Of a stretch of DNA of 64,000 nucleotides, positions 49,901-59,683 are shown one piece after another. This stretch comes from Bradyrhizobium icense. Its GTDB lineage: Bacteria > Pseudomonadota > Alphaproteobacteria > Rhizobiales > Xanthobacteraceae. Numbering within the stretch: the stretch's first letter is position 1; each line of letters opens with the position of its first letter. The position numbers and the translations under genes were made by a program. The stretch covers positions 6,138,001-6,202,000 of the forward strand of contig NZ_CP016428.1 of assembly GCF_001693385.1 (NCBI RefSeq), read 5' to 3'. The notes under the pieces are model-generated. The model searched no databases, was not told the DNA's origin, and was given only the letters and a program-made list of their open reading frames with translations.

Positions 49901-51154
49901 TCAACCAAAGCGTTCGATGGCAAACGGCCTGACATCGGCAAACGGGGTCTCGCCGGTCATCATTTCGGCCAGCAGGCGGCCGGTCGCCGGTCCAAGCGTC
50001 AGGCCGTGGTGCTGGTGGCCGAAATCGAACCACAGCCCGCCATGGCGGGGAGCCTTGCCGATGACCGGCAGCATATCCGGCAGACAGGGCCGTGCGCCCA
50101 TCCAGGGCTTGGTATCGACCGGTTCGCCCAGCGGGAACAGCCCGTGCGCCCGCGGCAACGCCCGCTCGACCTGGATCGGCGTTGGTTGTGCATCGCGGTG
50201 GGCAAACTCGGCGCCGGTCGTGAGCCGAATGCCGCGGTTCATCGGCGCCAGGAGATAGCCGAGATCGGTGTCCAGCACGGGATGATGCAAGACCGCATTG
50301 CCGCGCGGCTTGAGGTGCAGATGATAGCCGCGCTTGACCTGAAGCGGGATCGAATAGCCGAGCGGCGCGAGGATCTGGTCGGACCACGGCCCCATCGCTA
50401 CCACCACGTCGCGCGCCGTAATGGTGCCTTCCAGCGTGGCCACCCGCCAGCGTCCGCTCGCTTGTTCGAGCGTTCGGGCATCGCCGACCAGATAGCGCCC
50501 ACCCTTGCGGCCGAACAGCGTTGCATAGGCCTTGGTCAGCCCACCGGGATCGGGCACGAATCCCGGCGCGGGAAAATGGATCGCGCCGCTGAAATCGCCG
50601 GTCAGATGCGGCTCGCGCGCGATGATCGCAGGCCGATCCAGCACCTCGCCGGCGACGCCGTGCTGGCGTGCGCGCTCGAGATCCCGCACCGCATTCGCAA
50701 GCGTCGCCTCGGAGCGAAACAGCTTGATCCAGCCGGTCCGCCGCAACAGCTCCGGCACATTGGCTTCCGCAATCAGCGCCTCATGCTCGATCAGGCTGCG
50801 CTGGATCAGCGGCAATTCGGCCATTGCGCTGTGCAGCGCACGTTCCGGTGAAGAGGCGAGGAAATATCGGGTCAGCCACGGCAGGAAGGCCGGCAAATCC
50901 CTGAAATGGTAACGCACCTGCGGTGCGCGGAGAAACGCGTAGCGCAGGATCTGGCCCACGTCCCGCGGAAACATATAGGGAAAGACCGAAGCGCATTCGA
51001 TCAGCCCGCCATTGCCGTAACTGGTTTCCTCGCCGGCTGTGTCGTGGCGGTCGATCAGAACCACGTTGCGACGGCGTTTCTGCAGATGCAAAGCGGCGCT
51101 GACGCCGACCATGCCCGCACCCAGGACGAGAACGTCGGCCTTCAGTTCCGCCAT
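49901..51154 (-). CDS. D-amino acid dehydrogenase-like FAD oxidoreductase (DadA type)
   Basis: The 417-residue flavoprotein starts with the FAD motif DVLVLGAGMVGVSAALHLQ and the following VVLIDRHDTAGEETSYGNG, typical of DadA. FAD-domain repeats (GATVVVAMGPWSDQ-like VVVAMGPWSDQILAPLGY) and the C-terminal GHQHHGLTLGPATG are present. It oxidises D-amino acids to 2-oxo acids, passing electrons to the membrane chain. It is divergent from the peptide transporter operon across 189 bp, which suggests a role in the use of D-amino acids released from peptides. Confidence 0.88.
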   Translation of the reverse strand: MAELKADVLVLGAGMVGVSAALHLQKRRRNVVLIDRHDTAGEETSYGNGGLIECASVFPYMFPRDVGQILRYAFLRAPQVRYHFRDLPAFLPWLTRYFLASSPERALHSAMAELPLIQRSLIEHEALIAEANVPELLRRTGWIKLFRSEATLANAVRDLERARQHGVAGEVLDRPAIIAREPHLTGDFSGAIHFPAPGFVPDPGGLTKAYATLFGRKGGRYLVGDARTLEQASGRWRVATLEGTITARDVVVAMGPWSDQILAPLGYSIPLQVKRGYHLHLKPRGNAVLHHPVLDTDLGYLLAPMNRGIRLTTGAEFAHRDAQPTPIQVERALPRAHGLFPLGEPVDTKPWMGARPCLPDMLPVIGKAPRHGGLWFDFGHQHHGLTLGPATGRLLAEMMTGETPFADVRPFAIERFG

Positions 51155-51343
51155 CCGGCACTCCGAAAGTTCAATGTAGCGTGCTTGCGCATGCGTCTTA
51201 AGGTGAGACTAGTCATTGCCGCACCGCCGCGCAAACCGGCACGCAGTGCGGGATAATGAAGCTTGCGCGGTGGCTGGACTCTGGCAACATGGCTCGGCAA
51301 TATCCGGCGGAAATTGCTGATCAAAAGCGGGGAAATCGAACAA

Positions 51344-52939
51344 ATGTCGGTACGTCAGACTTTGCTTGCAGCGGCCACGGCCTCCATCCTTGCCGTGGCA
51401 ATGGCGCCGGCATCGGCCCAGACCCTGCGCTATGCCAATCAGGGCGACCTCAAGTCGCTCGACCCGTACACGCTGAACGAGAGCACCACCCACGCCCATC
51501 TCGCTCACATCTTTGAAGGTCTCACCGCCCGCGACAAAGACCTGAAGATCATCCCCGCTCTGGCGGAGAAATGGGAGACGCCGGAGCCGACCCGCTGGCG
51601 GTTCCATTTGCGCAAGGGCGTGAAATTCCAGAACGGCGACCCCTTCACGGCCGACGACGTCGTTTTCTCGGCGGAACGTGTTCAAAAGAAGGGCTCGAAC
51701 CTGCAGACCCGCATTCCCAGCGGTACCAAGGTCGTCAAGGTCGACGACTACACGGTGGACTTCGTCCTGACCTCGCCCAATCCCATTCTCAATTCGCAAT
51801 GGGATACTTGGTACATCATGAGCAAGAAGTGGGCCGAGGCCAACAACGCCGTCGAGCCCACGCCGGCGGCAGCAACGACACCGAGCTTTGCCTCGCTCAA
51901 CGCCAACGGCACTGGCCCCTTCTCGGTCGAAAGCCACCAGCCGGGTGTCAAGACCGTGTTCAAGGCCAACCCGAACTGGTGGCGCAAGCCCGAACACAAT
52001 CTCAAGGAAATCATCTTCACGCCGATCGGCTCGGATGCCACGCGCGTTGCCGCGCTGCTGTCCGGCGAAGTCGACGTCATCGAGCCGGTTCCAATCCAGG
52101 ATATTACGCGGGTGGATTCCAGCCCGAACGCTCAGGTGCTGAAGGGACCGGAGCTCCGCACCATCTTCCTCGGCATGGATCAAGTGCGCGACGAACTGCT
52201 CTACTCCAACGTCAAGGGCAAGAACCCGTTCAAGAACAACAAGGTGCGCGAGGCCTTCTTCAAGGCCGTCGATATCGAGCTGATCAAGACCCGCGTCATG
52301 CGCGGCCTTTCGACGCCTTCGCCGCTGATGATCGCGCCGCAATTGTTCAAGCTGTCCGGCGACTTCACACGTCCGAAATTCGATCCCGACGGCGCCAAGA
52401 AGCTCCTGACCGAAGCCGGCTATCCCGACGGGTTCGAAGTCACGATGGACTGTCCCAACGACCGCTATGTCAACGACGCCGCGATCTGTCAGGCCGTCGT
52501 CGGCATGCTGGCCCGCATCGGCGTCAAAGTGACGCTCCTGGCCCAGCCCAAGGCGCAGTATTTCGCCAAGGTGCTGAAGCCCGGCGGCTACCAGACTTCG
52601 TTCTATCTGCTCGGCTGGACGCCCGGCACGCTCGACTCCCACAACGTTCTGCATGACATCATGGGCTGTCGCGACGATCCGAAGTCCAACCGCGGCGAGG
52701 CCAATCTCGGCGGCTACTGCAACAAGAAGGTCGACGAACTGGCCGAGAAGGTCTTGCAGGAATCGGACACGAACAAGCGAGACCTCCTGATCAAGGACGC
52801 GTTCCAACTCGCACAGAAAGATTTCGGCTACATCCCGCTGCACCAGCAGGCGCTGGCCTGGGGCGTTTCGAAGAAAGTGAAACTGAGCCAGCGCGCCGAC
52901 AATCAGGTCATGCTCTACTGGGCAACCAAACAGGATTAG
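51344..52939 (+). CDS. Peptide-type ABC transporter substrate-binding protein
   Basis: The 531-residue protein from the ATG at 51344 has a Sec signal peptide (MSVRQTLLAAATASILAV, cleavage after ASA). The SBP_bac_5 features are LRYANQGDLKSLDPYTLNES, the lipocalin-like pattern WRFHLRKGVKFQNGDPFTAD, and a C-terminal KKVDELAEKVLQES. It binds peptides or other small molecules in the periplasm for the following permeases. The gene is separated from the permeases by a hairpin with a U-tract. An upstream frame from 51263 is a poor signal peptide extension. Confidence 0.92.
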   Translation: MSVRQTLLAAATASILAVAMAPASAQTLRYANQGDLKSLDPYTLNESTTHAHLAHIFEGLTARDKDLKIIPALAEKWETPEPTRWRFHLRKGVKFQNGDPFTADDVVFSAERVQKKGSNLQTRIPSGTKVVKVDDYTVDFVLTSPNPILNSQWDTWYIMSKKWAEANNAVEPTPAAATTPSFASLNANGTGPFSVESHQPGVKTVFKANPNWWRKPEHNLKEIIFTPIGSDATRVAALLSGEVDVIEPVPIQDITRVDSSPNAQVLKGPELRTIFLGMDQVRDELLYSNVKGKNPFKNNKVREAFFKAVDIELIKTRVMRGLSTPSPLMIAPQLFKLSGDFTRPKFDPDGAKKLLTEAGYPDGFEVTMDCPNDRYVNDAAICQAVVGMLARIGVKVTLLAQPKAQYFAKVLKPGGYQTSFYLLGWTPGTLDSHNVLHDIMGCRDDPKSNRGEANLGGYCNKKVDELAEKVLQESDTNKRDLLIKDAFQLAQKDFGYIPLHQQALAWGVSKKVKLSQRADNQVMLYWATKQD

Positions 52940-52952
52940 TCGGGCTCGACAC

Positions 52953-52989
52953 AGTCCCGGTGGCTTGACGGCTTCCGGGACTTTTCGTT
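52953..52989 (+). terminator. Attenuator-like terminator after the substrate-binding gene
   Basis: AGTCCCGG pairs with CCGGGACT (8 bp, 14-base loop) and is followed by TTTCGTT. It lies in the 101 bp between the binding protein and the first permease. Partial termination here is a common way to give more binding protein than permease. Confidence 0.7.
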
Positions 52990-53040
52990 ACAGGCGACAG
53001 CGACGCCCGCCGCCGCATCAGAGAGCAGTGAAAGGAATAC

Positions 53041-54021
53041 ATGCTCGCTTTCACTCTTCGCCGCGCTATCCAGGCCATCGGCGTCATGATCGCGGTCGGC
53101 GTCATCGCGTTCTCGATGTTCCGTTTCGCCGGCGATCCCGTCAACCAGATCGTCTCATTGGACACGCCGGCCGCCGAGCGCGAGGCGGTGCGCAAGTCGC
53201 TTGGCCTCGACGATCCCGTGCCGGTGCAGTTCGCCCGCTACTTCGCCAATGCCGCGCAGTTCAAGTTCGGGGTCTCCTATCAGTTCCGTCAGCCGGTTTC
53301 GAACCTGTTGATGGAACGAATGCCGGCGACGCTGGAGCTTGCCGCCTGCGCCACCGTTCTTGCCATGGTGTTCGGCATCCTGATGGGGGTCTATTCGGCG
53401 CTGCGGCGCGATACGATTCTGACAAAATTCTTCCAGGCGGTATCGCTGATCGGAATCTCGCTGCCCACGTTCCTGATCGGCATTCTCCTGATCTATCTGT
53501 TTTCGGTGACGCTGGGCTGGCTGCCTTCATTCGGCCGCGGCGACGTGGTGCGGATCGGGTGGTGGACCACCGGCCTGCTCACGCTTTCCGGCCTCAAGGC
53601 GCTGATCATGCCATCGATTACGCTGGGCCTGTTCCAGATGACCTTGATCATGCGGCTGGTGCGCGCTGAAATGCTCGAAGTGCTGCGCACCGATTACATC
53701 CGCTTCGCCCGCGCCCGCGGCCTGACCACGCGCGCGATCCATTTCGGCCACGCGCTGAAGAACACGCTGGTTCCCGTCATCACGGTCGCCGGGCTGCAGT
53801 TTGGCTCAGTTATTGCATTTGCCATCATCACCGAAACCGTCTTCCAATGGCCGGGCATGGGTTTGTTGTTCGTGCAAGCCGTGCAAAATGTCGACATCCC
53901 GATCATGGCCGCCTACCTGCTGATGGTCTCGCTGATCTTCGTCACTATCAATCTGGTGGTTGATATCCTCTACACCGTCGTCGATCCGCGCCTGCGCTCG
54001 ACCATCCGCCGTCCGGCATAA
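53041..54021 (+). CDS. dppB: Peptide ABC transporter permease, DppB type
   Basis: The 326-residue permease has an N-terminal DppB/OppB pattern (TLRRAIQAIGVMIAVGVIAF) and about six membrane helices. The binding-protein-dependent transport signature EMLEVLRTDYIRFARARGL is at about residues 208-226. It forms the channel with the DppC-type protein. The ATG is preceded by AAAGGAATAC. The Dpp name describes the family; the actual substrate is not known. Confidence 0.93.
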   Translation: MLAFTLRRAIQAIGVMIAVGVIAFSMFRFAGDPVNQIVSLDTPAAEREAVRKSLGLDDPVPVQFARYFANAAQFKFGVSYQFRQPVSNLLMERMPATLELAACATVLAMVFGILMGVYSALRRDTILTKFFQAVSLIGISLPTFLIGILLIYLFSVTLGWLPSFGRGDVVRIGWWTTGLLTLSGLKALIMPSITLGLFQMTLIMRLVRAEMLEVLRTDYIRFARARGLTTRAIHFGHALKNTLVPVITVAGLQFGSVIAFAIITETVFQWPGMGLLFVQAVQNVDIPIMAAYLLMVSLIFVTINLVVDILYTVVDPRLRSTIRRPA

Positions 54022-54033
54022 GCGAGCGATCCG

Positions 54034-55005
54034 ATGTCCGACGCCGTAGTCCAGCACCGAGTTGAGCCGAAAGCGCTAGCGACGCGTTCGGGAGCTAACT
54101 GGCTGAAGCGCGCGCTCGACAGCGACATCTTCTACTCGTTCCGCCGCTCCCGGATGACGATGGTAGCGGCGGCCGTAACCGTTCTGTTCTTTCTGCTGGC
54201 GATCTTTGCATCGCAACTCGCCGTGCAGAACCCGTTCGATCCGGCGCAACTGCAGTTAATGAATTCGCGCATCTCGCCGCTGTGGACGGCCGAGGGTCAA
54301 AGCCCGTTCCTGCTCGGCACCGACGAACAGGGCCGCGACGTGTTTTCAGCCATCCTCTACGGCCTGCGGATTTCGCTCGTGGTCGGCGTGCTCGGCGTCA
54401 TCTTGGCCGGCACGCTTGGCATCACGCTTGGCCTCATCGCGGGCTATGTCGGCGGCGCGGTCGACGGGCTGATCATGCGCATCGCCGACGTGCAGCTTAC
54501 CTTCCCCGCTATCCTGATCGCGCTGCTCGTCAACGGCGTCGCCAAATCGTTGTTCAACAACCGGCTCGACGCCGTGAGTACGCTGGCAGTCCTGGTGGTT
54601 GCGATCGGCCTGAGTTTTTGGGTGCAATATGCCCGCACCGTGCGCGGCTCGGTCATGGTCGAGAAGAACAAGGACTATGTCGCGGCCGCTCAACTGATCG
54701 GCCTTCCTGCGCCCAAGATCATGCTGCGGCACGTGCTGCCGAACACCATGGGCCCGATTCTCGTGATCGCCACCATCAACCTCGCGCTCGCCATCATCAC
54801 CGAGGCAACGCTGTCCTTCCTGGGCGCCGGCATGCCCGACACCATGCCCTCGCTCGGCACGCTGATCCGGATCGGCAACAACTATCTGTTCGCCGGCGAA
54901 TGGTGGATCGTCGCCTTTCCCGGCATCGCGCTGGCGGGGCTGATCCTTTCCATCAACCTGCTCGGCGACTGGCTGCGCGACGCGCTCAATCCAAAACTCC
55001 GATGA
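54034..55005 (+). CDS. dppC: Peptide ABC transporter permease, DppC type
   Basis: The 323-residue permease has a cytoplasmic N-terminus followed by a membrane helix (MTMVAAAVTVLFFLLAIFA), the periplasmic motif FLLGTDEQGRDVFSAILYG and the EAA-like loop KNKDYVAAAQLIGLPAPKIM. It partners DppB. The next gene starts inside its stop (ATGA overlap). Confidence 0.93.
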   Translation: MSDAVVQHRVEPKALATRSGANWLKRALDSDIFYSFRRSRMTMVAAAVTVLFFLLAIFASQLAVQNPFDPAQLQLMNSRISPLWTAEGQSPFLLGTDEQGRDVFSAILYGLRISLVVGVLGVILAGTLGITLGLIAGYVGGAVDGLIMRIADVQLTFPAILIALLVNGVAKSLFNNRLDAVSTLAVLVVAIGLSFWVQYARTVRGSVMVEKNKDYVAAAQLIGLPAPKIMLRHVLPNTMGPILVIATINLALAIITEATLSFLGAGMPDTMPSLGTLIRIGNNYLFAGEWWIVAFPGIALAGLILSINLLGDWLRDALNPKLR

Positions 55006-56000
55006 CCGTTCCCGTCCTCTCCGTGCGTAACCTCGAGGTGGAATTCCTCACCCGGCGCGAGACGCTGCGCGCCATCAATGGCGTGTCCTTCGATATCGCC
55101 AAGGGCGAAGTGCTCGGCGTGGTCGGCGAGTCCGGTGCCGGAAAGTCGGTCACGGGACTAGCCGTGATCGGACTGATCGATCCTCCTGGCCGGATTTCAG
55201 GCGGCGAGATCTATCTGTCGGGAACGCGCATCGATCATCTGCCGCCGGAAGAAATCCGCCGTATCCGGGGCAAACGGATCGGGATGATCTTCCAGGATCC
55301 GCTGACCAGCCTCAATCCGCTCTACCGGATCGGCGACCAGATCGTCGAAACGATCCGGACTCATATGAACTTGTCGGAAACCGCAGCGCGCAAGCGCGCC
55401 ATCGATCTCTTGGCCGAGGTCGGCATCCCCGCGCCGGACAAACGCATCGACGCCTATCCGCATGAATTCTCCGGCGGCATGCGCCAGCGCGTCGTGATCG
55501 CGCTCGCAATTTGCGCCGAACCCGAACTGATCATCGCCGACGAGCCGACCACCGCGCTCGACGTCTCCGTGCAGGCGCAGATCATCTCGCTGATCAAGCG
55601 CCTCGGACGCGACCACGGCACCGCCGTCATGCTGGTCACCCACGACATGGGCGTGATCGCCGAAACGTCAGACCGGGTCGCGGTGATGTATTCGGGCCGT
55701 ATCGCCGAGATCGGCCCGGTGCAGGATGTCGTGCAGAATCCGTTGCACCCCTACGCCAAGGGCCTGATGGGCGCGATCCCGACGCTCGCCGGCGAAGACA
55801 AGCGCCTGGTGCAGATACCGGGCTCGATGCCGCGGCTGTCGGCGATCCCGCCGGGCTGCTCGTTCAATCCGCGCTGCGCCTTCGCATTCGACCGTTGCCG
55901 CGTCGATCGGCCGGAGCCGCTCAGGCACGGCTCGCACGCCGTGGCCTGCCATCTCTTCGACACCGCGCCCCATGAAAAGGCGAAGGAGACCGCGGCATGA
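55002..56000 (+). CDS. dppD: Peptide ABC transporter ATP-binding protein, DppD type
   Basis: The 332-residue ATPase begins at the ATG at 55002. Walker A is GESGAGKSVTG, the signature FSGGMRQRVVIALAI and Walker B LIIADEPTTALD. The C-terminal oligopeptide-transporter extension has PPGCSFNPRCAFAFDRC, the cysteine cluster seen in DppD/OppD. It works as a heterodimer with the next ATPase. A longer upstream frame from 54282 is a shadow inside dppC. Confidence 0.94.
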   Translation: MTVPVLSVRNLEVEFLTRRETLRAINGVSFDIAKGEVLGVVGESGAGKSVTGLAVIGLIDPPGRISGGEIYLSGTRIDHLPPEEIRRIRGKRIGMIFQDPLTSLNPLYRIGDQIVETIRTHMNLSETAARKRAIDLLAEVGIPAPDKRIDAYPHEFSGGMRQRVVIALAICAEPELIIADEPTTALDVSVQAQIISLIKRLGRDHGTAVMLVTHDMGVIAETSDRVAVMYSGRIAEIGPVQDVVQNPLHPYAKGLMGAIPTLAGEDKRLVQIPGSMPRLSAIPPGCSFNPRCAFAFDRCRVDRPEPLRHGSHAVACHLFDTAPHEKAKETAA

Positions 56001-56995
56001 GCCCGCCCTTTGTCGATGTGAGGAATTTGCGCCGCGCGTTCGACGTCTCGAAGCCGTGGCTCAACCGCGTGCTGGAAGGCGGCCGTCCGGAATTCCTGAA
56101 AGCCGTCGATGGCGTGACGTTCGACATCAGGAAGGGCGAGACTTTTGCTCTCGTCGGGGAATCCGGCTCGGGAAAGACCACCGTGGCGCGGATGGTCGTG
56201 GGACTGCTGCCGCCGAGTTCGGGCGAAGTCATCATCGACGGCGTGTCGATGACGAATGCCAGGCAAGCGCAGGCGCGGCAGCGATTGCGCCGCCGCATCC
56301 AGATGATTTTTCAGGATCCCTATGCAAGCCTCAATCCGCGCTTCCGGGTCGATGCCATCGTCTCCGAGCCGATCCGCGCCTTCGACCTGATCCAGGGCGA
56401 GCGCGACATACGCTTACGCGTCGGCGAATTGTTGAATCTCGTCGGCCTGCATCCCGACGACGGCCTGAAATATCCGCATGAGTTCTCCGGCGGCCAGCGC
56501 CAGCGCATAGCGATTGCGCGCGCGCTGGCGTCAGATGCCGAATTCATCGTCTGCGACGAGCCGACCTCGGCGCTCGATGTCTCCGTGCAGGCGCAGATCC
56601 TCAACCTGATGCGCGACCTGCAGGACAAGTTCGGCCTGACCTATCTCCTCATCAGCCATAACCTAGCCGTGGTCCGCCACATGGCGACCCGTATCGGCGT
56701 GATGTATCTCGGCCGCATCGTGGAGATTGCCGAGGGGCGCGAATTGTTCGCCAATCCGCGGATGCCCTACACCAAGATGCTGCTCGGCGCCGTTCCGGAT
56801 CTCGCGATGTCCGGCCGCCAGCGGATTCCCGTCAAGGGCGAAATCCCCAATCCGATCGATCCGCCGCCCGGCTGCGCCTTCAACCCGCGCTGTCCGCTAG
56901 CGTTCGATCTCTGCCGCCGGCAGGCGCCAGCCCTGATCGATGGGGTTGCCTGCCATGCTGTCAACCATCCGGCCGAGACTGCCGCCGCGGTATGA
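55997..56995 (+). CDS. dppF: Peptide ABC transporter ATP-binding protein, DppF type
   Basis: The 332-residue ATPase has Walker A GESGSGKTTVARM, signature FSGGQRQRIAIARAL and Walker B FIVCDEPTSALD. The C-terminal motif PPGCAFNPRCPLAFDLC matches the DppD type. It overlaps dppD by 4 nt (ATGA). It is the last transporter gene; the gamma-glutamyltransferase follows after 102 bp. Confidence 0.94.
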   Translation: MSPPFVDVRNLRRAFDVSKPWLNRVLEGGRPEFLKAVDGVTFDIRKGETFALVGESGSGKTTVARMVVGLLPPSSGEVIIDGVSMTNARQAQARQRLRRRIQMIFQDPYASLNPRFRVDAIVSEPIRAFDLIQGERDIRLRVGELLNLVGLHPDDGLKYPHEFSGGQRQRIAIARALASDAEFIVCDEPTSALDVSVQAQILNLMRDLQDKFGLTYLLISHNLAVVRHMATRIGVMYLGRIVEIAEGRELFANPRMPYTKMLLGAVPDLAMSGRQRIPVKGEIPNPIDPPPGCAFNPRCPLAFDLCRRQAPALIDGVACHAVNHPAETAAAV

Positions 56996-57097
56996 TCACG
57001 GGGATGGGAGCAATGCGTGGCATGCCGCCGGTTGGCGTTCAGCCTCGCCTGTGGTCAAGTGCAGGGCATCGCGATACCAGCACTGCATTGGACTCCC

Positions 57098-58903
57098 ATG
57101 AGCAACATCAATCCCGATCCCTTCACCACCCGGCCGGAAATCGAAGGCACCTTCGGCGTGGTCACCTCGACCCATTGGATCGCGACCGCCGTCGGCATGA
57201 GCATTCTGGAAAAAGGCGGCAACGCCTTCGATGCCGGCGTCGCCACCGCCTTCACGCTGCAGGTGGTGGAGCCGCATCTGAACGGTCCCGGCGGCGACGT
57301 GCCGATCATCGTGCACGACACCAAACGCGGCCGCGCCGAAGTGATCTGTGGCCAAGGGCCTGCACCGGCAAAAGCGACCATCGCGCATTACAAGAGCGAA
57401 GGGCTGGACATGGTGCCCGGCACCGGGCTCCTCGCCGCCTGCGTCCCCGGTACGTTCGAATCCTGGATGCTGCTCTTGCGCGACTACGGCACGATGCGGC
57501 TGCGCGACGTGTTGGAGCCGGCGATCGCTTACGCCCGCGACGGCTATCCGCTGGTCGAGCGTGCCTCCGCGACGATCCAGGTCGTCGAGCAGTTGTTCAG
57601 GAAGCACTGGACGACATCGGCCGCGGTCTACCTGCCGAACAACGAGGTGCCAAAACCGGGCACGCTGTTCACCAACAAGCAGCTTTCCGAAACCTACGCC
57701 CGCATCCTGAAGGAGGCTGAAGGCGCCGGCTCTGACCGCATCGCCCAGATCGAGCGCGCGCGAGAATCCTGGTCGCAGGGTTTCGTGGCGGAAGCGATCG
57801 ACAAATTCTGCCGCACCCAGGACGTGATGGACGTCAGCGGCTCGCCGCACCGCGGCGTGCTCTCCGCCGACGACATGGCGCGCTGGCAACCGACCGTCGA
57901 GGCGCCGCTTACTTACGACTATGGCCGCTACACCGTCTGCAAGCCCGGTGTCTGGAGCCAAGGCCCGGTCATGCTGCAGCAACTCGCCCTGTTGAAGGGG
58001 TTCGATCTCGACGGCCTCGATCCGGCCGGTCCCGAATTCATCCATCTGCAGATCGAATGTGCAAAACTCGCCTTCGCCGATCGCGAGAAATTTTACGGAG
58101 ATCCGAAATTCACCGACATCCCGATCGCGACGCTATTGTCGGATGCTTATAATGACGAACGCCGCAAACTGATCTCGGGGGAAAAGGCCTCGCTCGATTT
58201 CGTCCCGGGCTCGGTCGAAGGTTTCGGCTCGGTCGTAAAGCTGCGCCGCGCCGAAGGGCATCGCGACGCGGTCGGCGCCATGGGCGCGGGCGAGCCGACC
58301 GTCGGCCGGTTCGGCGAGGTGCGCGGCGACACCGTGCATTTCGACATCATCGACCAGGCCGGCAACATGGTCTCGGCGACGCCGTCCGGCGGCTGGCTGC
58401 AATCCTCGCCGGTCATTCCCGAACTCGGCTTCTGCCTCGGCAGCCGCGCGCAGATGTTCTGGCTGGAAGAAGATCACCCGGCAGCACTTGCGCCTGGCAA
58501 GCGGCCGCGCACCACGCTCTCGCCCACCATGGCGCTGCGCGACGGCGAACCCTACATGGCCTGGGGCTCGCCCGGCGGCGACCAGCAGGACCAATGGACC
58601 ACGCAATTCTTCCTGCGCCATGTTCACGCCAAGCTGAACCTGCAGGAAGCGATCGACGCGCCGGCGTGGCACTCCGAACATTTCCCGATCTCGTTCTGGC
58701 CGCGCACCGCGCGCCCTGGCGTGCTCGTGGTCGAGAACCGTGTACCCAAGGCAACGATCGATACCCTGAAGAGCCGCGGCCATGTCGTCGAGATCGGTCC
58801 CGAGTGGTCGGAAGGCCGCCTCACCGCGGCCTCGAGGGTGGGCCGCCGCCGCCGCGCCGCTGCCAATCCGAGGGGCATGCAGGGCTATGCGGCGGGGCGA
58901 TGA
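57098..58903 (+). CDS. ggt: Gamma-glutamyltransferase family protein
   Basis: The 601-residue protein is an Ntn-hydrolase of the gamma-glutamyltransferase family. The nucleophile is Thr412 in GDTVHFDIIDQAGNM, at the start of the small subunit after self-cleavage. The region PSGGWLQSSPVIPELGFCLG and the GSPGGDQQDQWTTQFF segment are typical of the family. There is no signal peptide at MSNINPDPF, so it appears cytoplasmic, unlike the periplasmic enterobacterial enzyme. Next to the peptide importer it could remove gamma-glutamyl groups or hydrolyse an imported amide. The ribosome binding site is weak. Confidence 0.92.
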   Translation: MSNINPDPFTTRPEIEGTFGVVTSTHWIATAVGMSILEKGGNAFDAGVATAFTLQVVEPHLNGPGGDVPIIVHDTKRGRAEVICGQGPAPAKATIAHYKSEGLDMVPGTGLLAACVPGTFESWMLLLRDYGTMRLRDVLEPAIAYARDGYPLVERASATIQVVEQLFRKHWTTSAAVYLPNNEVPKPGTLFTNKQLSETYARILKEAEGAGSDRIAQIERARESWSQGFVAEAIDKFCRTQDVMDVSGSPHRGVLSADDMARWQPTVEAPLTYDYGRYTVCKPGVWSQGPVMLQQLALLKGFDLDGLDPAGPEFIHLQIECAKLAFADREKFYGDPKFTDIPIATLLSDAYNDERRKLISGEKASLDFVPGSVEGFGSVVKLRRAEGHRDAVGAMGAGEPTVGRFGEVRGDTVHFDIIDQAGNMVSATPSGGWLQSSPVIPELGFCLGSRAQMFWLEEDHPAALAPGKRPRTTLSPTMALRDGEPYMAWGSPGGDQQDQWTTQFFLRHVHAKLNLQEAIDAPAWHSEHFPISFWPRTARPGVLVVENRVPKATIDTLKSRGHVVEIGPEWSEGRLTAASRVGRRRRAAANPRGMQGYAAGR

Positions 58904-58922
58904 TTTGCAGAGATGATTTGAG

Positions 58923-59633
58923 ATGACCTGGTCGATCATTGCCCGCGATGCCTCAACCGGCCAGATCGGCATCGCGGTCGCGACCCGATTTTTCGCGGTT
59001 GGCGCGCGCGTGCCGCATATCGCGCCCGGCATCGGCGGCATCGCGACGCAGGCGCTGGTCAATCCCTATTACGGCATTGACGGTGTGAAGCTGTTGCGCG
59101 AAGGCCGCAGCCCGCGCGAAATGGTGGACATTCTGCTCGTTGCCGACGATGGACGCGAGGCCCGCCAACTTCATGTCATGGATATCAAGGGCCGCATCGC
59201 CGCGCATACCGGCCGCGAATGCATCGACTGGTGCGGGCATATCCAGGGGGACGGCTTTTCCCTTGCCGGCAACATGCTGGCAGGCGCCGCCGTGCTCGAT
59301 GACACAGCGAAAGCCTTTGCCGCCAATGCCAGCCTGTCCTTTGCGCAGCGGCTGATCGTAGCGATGAAGGCCGGCGAAGCCGCCGGCGGCGACAAGCGCG
59401 GCAAGCAATCTGCGGCGCTGTTGATCCACGGCGAAGAAGAATGGTCCGATCTCGACCTACGTGTCGATGACCATACCGATCCGTTGGCCGAACTTGAACG
59501 TCTCGAACAGGTGAGCCGCGAGCGCTGGGTGCATTTCCGCCCCTTCCTGCCGACGCGCAAAAATCCGGCGGGGATCACGGACCGCGCGATCATCGACGCC
59601 AGTGTCGCGGCCGCCACAACGGGCAAGACATGA
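58923..59633 (+). CDS. DUF1028 family protein (Ntn-hydrolase-like)
   Basis: The 236-residue protein begins with TWSIIARDASTGQIGIAVATRF, the conserved N-terminal pattern of DUF1028. It also has GIGGIATQALVNPYYGIDG and GDKRGKQSAALLI, which match the rest of the domain. The domain is related to N-terminal nucleophile hydrolases, and its function is unknown. Genes of this family often occur beside gamma-glutamyltransferase and peptide transport genes, as here, 19 bp after ggt. Confidence 0.9.
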   Translation: MTWSIIARDASTGQIGIAVATRFFAVGARVPHIAPGIGGIATQALVNPYYGIDGVKLLREGRSPREMVDILLVADDGREARQLHVMDIKGRIAAHTGRECIDWCGHIQGDGFSLAGNMLAGAAVLDDTAKAFAANASLSFAQRLIVAMKAGEAAGGDKRGKQSAALLIHGEEEWSDLDLRVDDHTDPLAELERLEQVSRERWVHFRPFLPTRKNPAGITDRAIIDASVAAATTGKT

Positions 59634-59683
59634 CGGCGAGCCCGCGATCGTGACCCTCATGGTGAGGAGGCGCGCAGCGCCGG

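Noticed and set aside
51209..52843. A 544-codon minus-strand frame opposite the substrate-binding protein
   Set aside because: Antisense shadow of a gene with signal peptide and family motifs; no motif of its own.
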